Source: Methanomethylovorans sp. PtaU1.Bin073 (GTDB lineage: Archaea > Halobacteriota > Methanosarcinia > Methanosarcinales > Methanosarcinaceae). Taken from it: a stretch of DNA of 7,848 bases. How positions within the stretch are numbered: position 1 is the stretch's first letter; each line of letters begins with the position of its first letter. Of the stretch, positions 1 through 4,996 are shown one piece after another. The DNA lies in contig MVQW01000179.1 of assembly GCA_002067265.1 (NCBI GenBank), positions 1 to 7,848 on the forward strand. The letters run 5' to 3'. A program made the position numbers and the translations under genes. The notes under the pieces were generated by a model that saw only the letters and a program-made list of their open reading frames with translations, was not told the DNA's origin and did no database searches.

Positions 1-209
1 ACCTGCTCAAATGCAACCCTTTTCATGTCACTTTGCAATACAATGAAACTTTGCTGGGCATTTTCAAACACACTGGATTCAATATGTTTCTGCAGTATTG
101 GATATCCTAATATGTAAATCATGCTCATAGACAATATCACGATGGAGAACATCAAAATAAAACCTACTGTCTCGGTAACAGCAGCATCATTTCTATTTTC
201 TTGAGTCAT
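1..209 (-). CDS. Type IV pilin-like membrane-anchored protein, 5' part only (runs off left edge)
   Basis: Only the first 69 codons are present; the rest lies beyond the window edge. The protein begins MTQENRNDAAVTETVGF, followed by a strongly hydrophobic helix at about residues 15-36 (VGFILMFSIVILSMSMIYIL) and then a charged, probably alpha-helical stretch with Gln and Glu. This polar N-terminus plus single helix, with a Glu (E14) just before the helix, resembles archaeal type IV pilins, whose helix forms the fibre core after prepilin peptidase cleavage. The ATG at 207-209 overlaps the end of the upstream gene by 17 bp, and an AGGATC stretch just upstream may serve as a weak ribosome binding site. 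It is the fifth and last visible gene of a minus-strand operon of similar proteins. The role is inferred from architecture and context; I cannot name the exact family with confidence. Confidence 0.75.
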   Translation of the reverse strand, partial: MTQENRNDAAVTETVGFILMFSIVILSMSMIYILGYPILQKHIESSVFENAQQSFIVLQSDMKRVAFEQ

Positions 210-633
210 AGCTGATCCTGTGATTTATAGTACTACTTGAAACAGTACCATTGATGGGTATTGTAGTTGCTATTCCGCTTATAGTAACGCTGGTTTCCTC
301 GCCTGATGCAGACTCCAGTTCAAATATTTGGTCTGTCATAGCAAGGTTGGCATTTATAGTATATGCTTCTCCGCCAACTTCGGCAGGTATCATATAATCA
401 GATTCGATTACACCATTTTCCGGAAGTATCAGGTACATGTCTGTTACCAGAGTGCTCATCATGTTACCAATGTCACTGAAATCATTCTGAATCACTGTTT
501 CTTTCGGCCCATTCATCACTATATCGCCGAAACTCACGTATAACAGAATGAAAAAAGTAATGAATAACATTGAAAAGATGATATATTCCATAGTTACAGA
601 AATAGCATCCTCATTTTTGAACAGATTTCTCAT
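193..633 (-). CDS. Small pilin-like secreted/membrane protein (146 aa), operon gene 4
   Basis: The 146-residue product starts MRNLFKNEDAISVTMEY and has one hydrophobic segment at about residues 15-36 (MEYIIFSMLFITFFILLYVSF), followed by a soluble domain of about 105 residues rich in beta-prone Thr, Ser, Ile and Val. The polar leader, the Glu (E16) at the helix entrance and the single N-terminal helix are the layout of archaeal type IV pilin-like proteins. The ATG (631-633) overlaps the upstream TGA in an ATGA junction (4 bp). GAGGTGGG at 637-644 on the minus strand is a good Shine-Dalgarno, so translation is probably coupled to the gene before it. One N-glycosylation sequon (NGT) occurs near the C-terminus, in keeping with an extracellular domain. 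Small families of unknown function with this layout are common in haloarchaea and methanogens. Minor pilin or assembly accessory is an inference. Confidence 0.8.
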   Translation of the reverse strand: MRNLFKNEDAISVTMEYIIFSMLFITFFILLYVSFGDIVMNGPKETVIQNDFSDIGNMMSTLVTDMYLILPENGVIESDYMIPAEVGGEAYTINANLAMTDQIFELESASGEETSVTISGIATTIPINGTVSSSTINHRISYDSRK

Positions 634-1088
634 GGTCCCACCTCAATAATCTCTGGTTCGGAAGCGTAGTAGGTCATGCCATTGTTATATGTTATGTTAA
701 CCCAAACAGTACCACCAGCTGAGGAATTGGTTCCAATAGATGTGAGGTTCATTTTGCTGAGGGAAAGAGTTACTTCTTCTCCATGAGCTGCATAAAGTAT
801 TGCCATCTGTTGTTTATACTGATTAAAGAATGAATTGTAATTGGATTCTATACTCTGATTGTTACTCTGGTTAAGAGCAAGTTTTGTAATGCTCTCACAA
901 CTTTCTCTTGTTTGGGACGTAATATCCCTTATCTGCTGTTTAGGGAAATCCAAAACAGCGTTCGATGAATGAAAACCTGTGATCATTGCCTGGTTCACCA
1001 GCACTGCAAGAGTTACCAGCGAAATGCAGAGTACAAATCCAGAAAGGATGATCAATTGTCCCGAGGTGTTGTCTCTTAAACCTGCCAT
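630..1088 (-). CDS. Small pilin-like protein with class III-like signal (152 aa), operon gene 3
   Basis: The 152-aa product begins MAGLRDNTSGQLIILSGF. The SGQ followed by a hydrophobic helix (about residues 12-35) matches the general shape of a class III signal peptide, in which prepilin peptidase would cut before Gln11. The usual acidic residue at mature position 5 is absent (Leu there), so processing is less certain than for operon gene 1. The rest is a soluble domain with a Gln/Asn-rich middle (about residues 73-93) and six Asn-X-Ser/Thr sequons, which fits a cell-surface glycoprotein. The ATG lies at 1086-1088, inside the upstream gene (13-bp overlap), and is preceded by a perfect GGAGGTGA Shine-Dalgarno at 1099-1106, ten bases away. 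Together these point to a translationally coupled operon gene. The function is not recognised beyond pilin-like. Confidence 0.82.
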   Translation of the reverse strand: MAGLRDNTSGQLIILSGFVLCISLVTLAVLVNQAMITGFHSSNAVLDFPKQQIRDITSQTRESCESITKLALNQSNNQSIESNYNSFFNQYKQQMAILYAAHGEEVTLSLSKMNLTSIGTNSSAGGTVWVNITYNNGMTYYASEPEIIEVGP

Positions 1089-1588
1089 ACTGTGAGCCTC
1101 ACCTCCACCACTTGAAGTTCATTGGATTCTATATCCCACGCGCCATTGGCCTCAATAACCTGAGGCTTTGTCAACATGACTGTTCTACGCGCAACCACAG
1201 CATCGTCTGTTGGATAACCATTGAGAATAGCATTCTTTGTAACAAGGTTGCCATTATTAACATAAGACATATCCACATTATAGAGAAGTCCTGGCAACAA
1301 AAAGGAGAGTTCGCTGTCCAAATGAGGTAGACTGTTATACCCCATGGTAGCTTGATTCATATTCCATCCCGCAACGCATTCTGTGAGATTGGCACCCATT
1401 ACATAAGAAGGAGCAACATCCAACAAAGTTAGTACATCGTATGCCATTTGTTCAAGCTGTACATCAAGCATCATTTCATGCTGGGGCGTTATCACTGTGG
1501 CACTTTGTGTGATGATCACAACAGTCATTGTGATAAGTAAAGCAGCTCCAAGACCTTCTAGTGTCTGTAATTGAGCCCTATTGTCCAT
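1076..1588 (-). CDS. Pilin-like membrane-anchored protein (170 aa), operon gene 2
   Basis: From the ATG at 1586-1588 the product is 170 aa and begins MDNRAQLQTLEGLGAALLI. Ala-Gln after a basic residue, a Glu a few residues later (E11) and a hydrophobic helix to about residue 30 are class III signal / type IV pilin traits, with a predicted cut before Gln6. Two GTG codons at 1594 and 1591 are in frame, but GGAGGTG at 1594-1600 on the minus strand is a Shine-Dalgarno sitting 5 bases before the ATG, so I prefer the ATG. That ATG shares one base with the upstream TGA (TGATG junction). The soluble part contains one Cys (in the NLTEC motif, with a sequon) and ends in a beta-prone stretch, VEVRLTVWQV. 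A minor pilin-like or pseudopilin role is inferred from architecture and operon context. Confidence 0.82.
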   Translation of the reverse strand: MDNRAQLQTLEGLGAALLITMTVVIITQSATVITPQHEMMLDVQLEQMAYDVLTLLDVAPSYVMGANLTECVAGWNMNQATMGYNSLPHLDSELSFLLPGLLYNVDMSYVNNGNLVTKNAILNGYPTDDAVVARRTVMLTKPQVIEANGAWDIESNELQVVEVRLTVWQV

Positions 1589-2547
1589 CACCACACCTCC
1601 ACTACAAGCTGAGCAGATTCGTATATCTTCTGAATGTTATCTCCATAACTGGAATAGAGGGGGCCCTGTTGAGTAAAGGTTACGTTATGGAAATTAAGTC
1701 TCACCTGATAAGACTTATTAGAAGGAAAAAGGTCCTTATTGAAATCTATGTACAGACTATCATTATCCAGCAACGTGCTTGAACTTGAATATGAGCTGAA
1801 GTTGCCATAAAGATGTCTCCTCAGTACAGTGTAATCAGAAGAGGATAATGTTGAACCGTTTATGCTAGCATTAACAAACTTAGCATTATAATCTGAATTA
1901 AAGTTTGTTATCTGAATAATGAGATTTTCTGTTGCTGGACCGGCGAAATTTATATTTGCATGACTAGAATTAACAGAATCCGTCGTAAGAGACCTTCCAT
2001 CGAAAACAGAGAAGTTACCTGTTTCAAGCAGCACTACACGAGTTATTTTTGCCATGTTCTGATCAGGGCGTAAAGGCTTGCCTCTCATCATAGTGTAGTT
2101 ATCTAACACCAAAGGCTGGCCATTCATCAGAAAAGAGATGTTATACCCATAATTCATCTGTCTGCCTTTGACACTATCAAACAACCCTAGCTTGCGCACA
2201 ACCTCAGTTTCAGATAATTGCTTGAACTGAATTAGTTTTTCCTTTGATAGCATATTTGGGGTTTCCGTGAGCCTTGAATTAACATCATCATCTGCAGCAA
2301 GACCGATACGTTGAACACTTCCAGTATGTTCTTCCCAACCAGTTCCGCTTGACGTACTATTGGACCACCATCCTGGATCTTCTGTAAGGATACATGAAGT
2401 CCGATATGCAGCATAACCAAGCTTTTCCTCTCCAGCAGAGCTGGAGATAAAAATACCTGGAACAAACTGCACTGTAAAACCTATAGCAATGAGCACCAAT
2501 GAAACTCCCAGTAGGAAGTCCATGGCAATCTGACCTCGATCATCCAT
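1588..2547 (-). CDS. Large pilin-like exported protein with class III signal peptide (319 aa), operon gene 1
   Basis: The N-terminus reads MDDRGQIAMDFLLGVSLVLIAI. RGQ followed by an acidic residue (Asp) at mature position 5 and a hydrophobic helix is a textbook archaeal class III signal peptide; prepilin peptidase (EppA/PibD type) would cleave between Gly5 and Gln6. After the helix (about residues 10-32) comes a large extracellular domain with 11 Asn-X-Ser/Thr sequons, a strikingly high density, and a beta-rich C-terminal half. It is about twice as long as its operon partners, so it could be a tip or major subunit. I chose the ATG at 2545-2547 over an in-frame TTG at 2550 because a TATA box sits about 25 bp before the ATG. 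There is no Shine-Dalgarno, which suggests leaderless translation. The exact family is not certain. Confidence 0.85.
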   Translation of the reverse strand: MDDRGQIAMDFLLGVSLVLIAIGFTVQFVPGIFISSSAGEEKLGYAAYRTSCILTEDPGWWSNSTSSGTGWEEHTGSVQRIGLAADDDVNSRLTETPNMLSKEKLIQFKQLSETEVVRKLGLFDSVKGRQMNYGYNISFLMNGQPLVLDNYTMMRGKPLRPDQNMAKITRVVLLETGNFSVFDGRSLTTDSVNSSHANINFAGPATENLIIQITNFNSDYNAKFVNASINGSTLSSSDYTVLRRHLYGNFSSYSSSSTLLDNDSLYIDFNKDLFPSNKSYQVRLNFHNVTFTQQGPLYSSYGDNIQKIYESAQLVVEVW

Positions 2548-2566
2548 CAAGTATATTATACAAGTC

Positions 2567-2578
2567 TTTTTATAAAAA
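2567..2578 (-). promoter_or_regulatory. TATA box of the pilin-like operon (leaderless promoter)
   Basis: TTTTTATAAAAA, a perfect palindrome, is centred 25-26 bp before the ATG at 2547. Archaeal transcription normally starts 22-27 bp downstream of the TATA centre, so the start site would fall on or next to the ATG. The bases between carry no GGAGG-like sequence. A second candidate (ACTATTTAAGT, about 2585-2595) would give a leader of roughly 15 nt. Because the element is symmetrical it could also bind TBP in the plus orientation; BRE and downstream context decide direction. Confidence 0.55.
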
Positions 2579-2672
2579 TATTGTGACTTAAATAGTATTG
2601 AACGCTGAGATGGAATACAAACAATTGAAATAATATAATGATAAGAGCATCTAATAAGTAATCATAGAAATC

Positions 2673-2680
2673 CTTAAATC
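2673..2680 (+). promoter_or_regulatory. Possible TATA box for the cyclophilin gene
   Basis: CTTAAATC at about 2673-2680 resembles the methanogen TATA element. It would place the transcription start near 2700, leaving a leader of about 17 nt that includes the AAGGTGGG Shine-Dalgarno (2707-2714). A weaker alternative, CTTTAAGC near 2690-2697, would place initiation at the ATG itself and make the Shine-Dalgarno useless, so it is less likely. Confidence 0.35.
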
Positions 2681-2717
2681 AATCACATCCTTTAAGCACT
2701 TGAAATAAGGTGGGATA

Positions 2718-3149
2718 ATGAAGAAAGCTATCATTGAGACCGAGAAAGGTAACATTGTTCTAGAATTGTTCGAAAAAGATGCACCTAAAACTGTAGAAAA
2801 CTTTGAAAAACTCATTAAACAGGGATTCTACGATGGACTGACATTCCACAGAGTCATTCCTAACTTCGTCATCCAGGGAGGATGTCCAAAGGGAAACGGA
2901 ACGGGAGGACCAGGATACACCATCAAGTGTGAGACAAAAGGCAACCCACGCAAACATGGAAAAGGAGCACTTTCCATGGCACATGCCGGTAAGGATACAG
3001 GTGGAAGCCAGTTCTTCATCACCCATTCACCTCAGCCCCATCTTGATGGAGTACATACGGTTTTTGGCCAGGTAATTGAGGGCATGGATGTTGTCAATAA
3101 AATTAAGGCAAAAGACGTGATGAAAAAAGTCACTATCGTTGAAGAATGA
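2718..3149 (+). CDS. Cyclophilin-type peptidyl-prolyl cis-trans isomerase (143 aa)
   Basis: This is a single-domain cyclophilin, which speeds cis/trans isomerisation of X-Pro bonds during protein folding. It has no signal peptide, so it acts in the cytoplasm. The family motifs are in order: [13 protein letters not shown] (residues 43-55), [20 protein letters not shown] (83-102) and [12 protein letters not shown] (108-119). By alignment to human cyclophilin A the catalytic and binding residues are Arg45, Phe50, Gln53, Gln98, Phe100, Leu109 and His113. The Trp that contacts cyclosporin (W121 in human) is His108 here, as in many prokaryotic cyclophilins that bind the drug weakly. The ATG is supported by AAGGTGGG four bases upstream. 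The gene is monocistronic: divergent from the pilin operon and closed by a hairpin terminator. The 143-aa length is normal for compact prokaryotic members. Confidence 0.96.
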   Translation: MKKAIIETEKGNIVLELFEKDAPKTVENFEKLIKQGFYDGLTFHRVIPNFVIQGGCPKGNGTGGPGYTIKCETKGNPRKHGKGALSMAHAGKDTGGSQFFITHSPQPHLDGVHTVFGQVIEGMDVVNKIKAKDVMKKVTIVEE

Positions 3150-3179
3150 GGTTATACCTCATTCCTGTTCTTCTTTTTT
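3144..3179 (+). terminator. Hairpin plus U-tract terminator overlapping the cyclophilin stop codon
   Basis: A perfect 9-bp stem (GAATGAGGT at 3144-3152 pairing with ACCTCATTC at 3156-3164) with a 3-nt loop is followed within 15 bases by a T-rich run (TTCTTTTTT, 3171-3179). It looks like a bacterial intrinsic terminator. Archaeal RNA polymerase terminates mainly at U-tracts, so the run may be the working part. The stop codon TGA (3147-3149) lies in the 5' arm. Confidence 0.7.
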
Positions 3180-3253
3180 GCATGTATAACCAATTGATTA
3201 GGAATTACTCCTGGTTTTTCACTAACTTATAACAAAAACAGCTTCCATCAAAA

Positions 3254-3266
3254 CCTTTATCTATTT
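3254..3266 (+). promoter_or_regulatory. Possible TATA box of the ribK-ribB operon
   Basis: CTTTATCTATT within 3254-3266 (TTTATCTA core) is the best TATA-like element before ribK. It would start transcription near 3283-3286, giving a leader of roughly 30 nt and placing the start site within or between the two repeats at 3271-3301. The choice is by eye, and the region is generally AT-rich. Confidence 0.35.
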
Positions 3267-3270
3267 GCCT

Positions 3271-3301
3271 TCTCAAATATGAGTTTCGTCTCTAATATGA
3301 G
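3271..3301 (+). promoter_or_regulatory. Tandem 13-bp quasi-palindromic repeats, candidate operator before ribK
   Basis: TCTCAAATATGAG (3271-3283) and TCTCTAATATGAG (3289-3301) are identical at 12 of 13 positions and repeat with an 18-bp period. Each is itself a partial inverted repeat with CTC and GAG ends. The pair lies between the probable TATA box and the ribK start, where a bound protein would block transcription. Because ribK encodes a helix-turn-helix plus riboflavin kinase fusion of the type shown in other archaea to regulate flavin genes (RbkR), autoregulation through this site is a reasonable inference. Confidence 0.5.
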
Positions 3302-3312
3302 ATGGGACTATT

Positions 3313-3990
3313 ATGATGTATGCTGCAGAACCTTTAAAGAAATTAGCGCTACTTGGTGCTATTGAAAACCTTATAAAGATATCTTCTGCTGAGTTTGCGC
3401 AATATACTACAACCAGTTCCAAAACAGCAGCAAGGCTACTCAAACAACTTGAGGATGACAAATACATAGAACGCCAATTAGTTCCGGGCGGACAGAAAAT
3501 AATGCTCACTCCCGAAGGCGTGAATCTACTGCGCAAAGAATACGCTGAATACCAACTCATATTCTGCAAAGATGATGCAGATATTAAACTACATGGTAAG
3601 GTCATAGCAGGTCTTGGTGAAGGACAGTACTACATCGCACAAAATGGATACATGTCACAATTCTCTGAAAAACTTGGATTTCAACCTTTTCCAGGAACTC
3701 TGAATGTAAAACTGAATGAAACAAGTATTGCAATGCGCCAGCGAATGGATTGTGTAGAGCCAATATGCATACAGGGTTTCAATGACGGAAAACGTACTTT
3801 CGGTTCCGGGAAGTGCTATTTGATAAAAATAAACGGAATAAAGAGTGTAGTTATTATTCCGGAAAGAACACATTACCCAACCAATCTGTTGGAGATCATA
3901 GCTCCTGTAAACCTGCGGGAAACGCTTCATTTAAAAGATGGTGATGAAGTGAACATATTAGTGGAAAAAACAGGCAAATGCGAGGGATAA
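3313..3990 (+). CDS. ribK: Riboflavin kinase with N-terminal winged-helix domain (RbkR/RibK type, 225 aa)
   Basis: The C-terminal domain (about residues 90-220) is the archaeal RibK/DUF120 fold, which phosphorylates riboflavin to FMN using CTP rather than ATP in the characterised methanogen enzyme. Visible motifs are GKVIAGLGEGQYYI (95-108), LGFQPFPGTLNVKL (121-134) and ERTHYPTNLLEIIAPVNLRE (184-203). The first ~80 residues are a winged helix-turn-helix (SSAEFAQYTTTSSKTAARLLKQLEDDKYIER, then a PGG wing and a LTPEGVNLLR helix), a fusion known in archaea as the bifunctional regulator/kinase RbkR. The enzyme makes the FMN needed by flavoproteins and feeds FAD synthesis. ribB follows after one base, so the two form a flavin operon. 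The ATG at 3313 is followed at once by another ATG; GATGGG just upstream is only a weak Shine-Dalgarno. Regulation is probably through the tandem repeats in the leader. Confidence 0.94.
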   Translation: MMYAAEPLKKLALLGAIENLIKISSAEFAQYTTTSSKTAARLLKQLEDDKYIERQLVPGGQKIMLTPEGVNLLRKEYAEYQLIFCKDDADIKLHGKVIAGLGEGQYYIAQNGYMSQFSEKLGFQPFPGTLNVKLNETSIAMRQRMDCVEPICIQGFNDGKRTFGSGKCYLIKINGIKSVVIIPERTHYPTNLLEIIAPVNLRETLHLKDGDEVNILVEKTGKCEG

Positions 3991-3991
3991 A

Positions 3992-4753
3992 ATGATAGGT
4001 GAACAAAGATACACCAATAACATAGTAAAAGCCATAGATGCCATAAGGCAGGGTAAAATGTTTCTACTTTTTGATGCAGAAGGCAGAGAAGCCGAAACAG
4101 ACCTTACAATCCTTGCTCAGGCTGTGACACCTGAAGATGTAAAAATCATGCGCAAGGATGGCGGGGGGCTTATATGTGTGGCTCTGGATCCTGTAGCCTG
4201 TGAAAAGATGGATTTGCCTTTTATGGCGGATGTGATTCGTTCCGCACATGAGTGCAGCAGTACCCTTGGAACTACTGTAGAAAGGGGAGGAGACCTAAGA
4301 TATGATTCACGTTCTTCTTTCTCTATCTGGGTAAATCATAGAAATACTCGTACAGGCATACCGGACAATGACCGGGCCCTTACCATAAAAAAGCTTGGAG
4401 ATGTTGTGGAAAAAACTCTTGCCGGAGAAAAAGTGAACTTTGGTTCTGAGTTCCGTACTCCTGGCCACGTAGCAACTCTCAGGGCAGCAAAAGGATTGGT
4501 AAACGAGAGGCTTGGTCAGACTGAGCTTTCCATTGCACTTGCCAAAATAGCTAATGTAACACCAGCCATGGTCGTATGCGAGATGCTGGATGACAATACA
4601 GGCAGAGCATTGTCAAAAGAAGATGCCAAAGCCTATGCCGACAAACACGGAATGATATTTGTGGAAGGCTCAGAGGTTATAGAAGCATACAATATTTGGG
4701 CCTCAGCCATATCAATCCCATCGGAAAAAGAGATATACTACAATGTACATTAG
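3992..4753 (+). CDS. ribB: 3,4-dihydroxy-2-butanone 4-phosphate synthase (253 aa)
   Basis: This enzyme converts ribulose 5-phosphate into 3,4-dihydroxy-2-butanone 4-phosphate plus formate, supplying the four-carbon unit for the riboflavin ring; it needs Mg2+. Family landmarks are the acidic active-site loop with D28, R32, E33, E35 and D37 (FDAEGREAETDL), the TGIPDNDRALTI segment (121-132), the PGHVATLRA metal/substrate motif with H159 (157-165), and E197 in VCEML. There is no GTP cyclohydrolase II (RibA) domain fused, as expected in archaea. The 253 aa are slightly longer than the usual ~220-230 because of a C-terminal tail after VEGSEVIEAY (about residue 235 on). The ATG is one base after the ribK stop and has GAGGG (3982-3986) as ribosome binding site, so the pair is co-transcribed and likely co-translated. 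With ribK it covers an early and the FMN-forming step of flavin synthesis. Confidence 0.96.
   Translation: MIGEQRYTNNIVKAIDAIRQGKMFLLFDAEGREAETDLTILAQAVTPEDVKIMRKDGGGLICVALDPVACEKMDLPFMADVIRSAHECSSTLGTTVERGGDLRYDSRSSFSIWVNHRNTRTGIPDNDRALTIKKLGDVVEKTLAGEKVNFGSEFRTPGHVATLRAAKGLVNERLGQTELSIALAKIANVTPAMVVCEMLDDNTGRALSKEDAKAYADKHGMIFVEGSEVIEAYNIWASAISIPSEKEIYYNVH
4732..4740 (+). promoter_or_regulatory. Possible TATA box of the tRNA-Pro gene inside the ribB 3' end
   Basis: GATATACTA at 4732-4740 would start transcription around 4760-4763, about ten bases before the mature tRNA. It lies within the last codons of ribB, so the tRNA may have its own promoter as well as possible read-through from ribB. 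Confidence 0.35.
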
Positions 4754-4771
4754 GGTATGCTTGTCCCTAAT
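4749..4771 (+). other. Perfect hairpin bridging the ribB stop codon and the tRNA 5' end
   Basis: ATTAGGG (4749-4755) pairs perfectly with CCCTAAT (4765-4771), 7 bp around a 9-nt loop. The 5' arm holds the ribB stop TAG (4751-4753) and the 3' arm ends on the base before tRNA position 1 (4772). No T-run follows, so it is not a standard terminator. It may protect the ribB mRNA end or present the junction for RNase P after co-transcription. That role is inference. Confidence 0.45.
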
Positions 4772-4846
4772 GGGGCCGTAGGGTAGCCTGGACCATCCTA
4801 CTAGACTGGGGGTCTAGTGACTGGAGTTCAAATCTCCACGGCCCCA
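4772..4846 (+). tRNA. tRNA-Pro (anticodon GGG)
   Basis: A full cloverleaf folds by eye. The acceptor stem is GGGGCCG (4772-4778) with CGGCCCC (4839-4845). The D arm contains AGCCTGGACCA with G18-G19; its stem has a G-U pair at 10-25 and a U-U mismatch at 13-22. The anticodon stem is CTAGA/TCTAG around loop CTGGGGG (4806-4812), with anticodon GGG at 4808-4810. The variable loop is 4 nt, and the T arm is TGGAG/CTCCA with loop TTCAAAT. The anticodon reads proline codons CCC and CCU. The discriminator base is A (4846), as expected for archaeal tRNA-Pro. The 3' CCA is not encoded (TAT follows) and must be added by the CCA enzyme. No intron is present. The gene follows ribB by 18 bp on the same strand. 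Confidence 0.95.
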
Positions 4847-4861
4847 TATATTACAATTTCA

Positions 4862-4867
4862 TTTTTT
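4862..4867 (+). terminator. T-run downstream of tRNA-Pro
   Basis: TTTTTT begins 16 bases after the tRNA 3' end, preceded by a further TTTC. Oligo-T on the coding strand is the main archaeal termination signal, so this is the likely end of the tRNA transcript. Confidence 0.55.
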
Positions 4868-4891
4868 AGATCTATTTGTTTGCTTGATCAT

Positions 4892-4917
4892 TTTTGTCTG
4901 ACACATTATAGACAAAA
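4892..4917. repeat. Inverted repeat in the tRNA-Pro / FAS1 intergenic region
   Basis: TTTTGTCT (4892-4899) and AGACAAAA (4910-4917) form a perfect 8-bp inverted repeat around 10 nt. Related bits of the same word recur just after it (AGACAGAC at 4918-4925), so the region is locally repetitive. It lies between convergent genes. On either strand it could help end transcripts, but no adjacent U-run supports this. Confidence 0.4.
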
Positions 4918-4930
4918 GACAGACTTTTCA

Positions 4931-4955
4931 GAAGCGACCTGTGGCTTGAAGCGAC
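4931..4955. repeat. Two direct copies of GAAGCGAC
   Basis: GAAGCGAC occurs at 4931-4938 and again at 4948-4955, a 17-bp period, in the convergent intergenic region. The repeats are more GC-rich than the surroundings. No coding or known RNA motif explains them. An 8-bp repeat can arise by chance, so significance is modest. Confidence 0.35.
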
Positions 4956-4965
4956 AGCATGACAC

Positions 4966-4971
4966 AAAAAA
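4966..4971 (-). terminator. T-run downstream of the FAS1 gene
   Basis: On the minus strand TTTTTT lies about 26 bases after the TGA stop (4997-4999). It is the probable U-tract terminator of the FAS1 gene. No convincing stem precedes it. Confidence 0.45.
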
Positions 4972-4996
4972 GATTTAAGTCATACGTTAATCGTCT

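Noticed and set aside
1588..1594. GTG codons at 1594 and 1591 as start of operon gene 2
   Set aside because: The first overlaps the GGAGGTG Shine-Dalgarno itself, whereas the ATG at 1588 is correctly spaced and forms a TGATG coupling junction.
2232..2465. 77-aa open frame on the minus strand inside operon gene 1
   Set aside because: It lies wholly within a well-supported gene in another frame, with no motif, Shine-Dalgarno or signal peptide.
2760..3026. 88-aa and 64-aa minus-strand frames opposite the cyclophilin gene
   Set aside because: Both are antisense shadows of a gene with complete catalytic motifs; the sequences are of low complexity in Ser/Trp/Cys and have no start context.
3165..3312. 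FMN riboswitch or other structured leader before ribK
   Set aside because: No conserved riboswitch helices could be traced; only weak 4-5 bp pairings (AGGA/TCCT, AACC/GGTT) are seen, and FMN riboswitches are not known in methanogens.
3297..3315. ATG at 3297 as an alternative ribK start
   Set aside because: It is out of frame with the kinase (offset of 16 bases) and belongs to the repeat word AATATGAG.
4870..4960. C/D box small RNA
   Set aside because: CTGA-like bits occur, but no C box (RTGATGA) in correct order and spacing was found on either strand.
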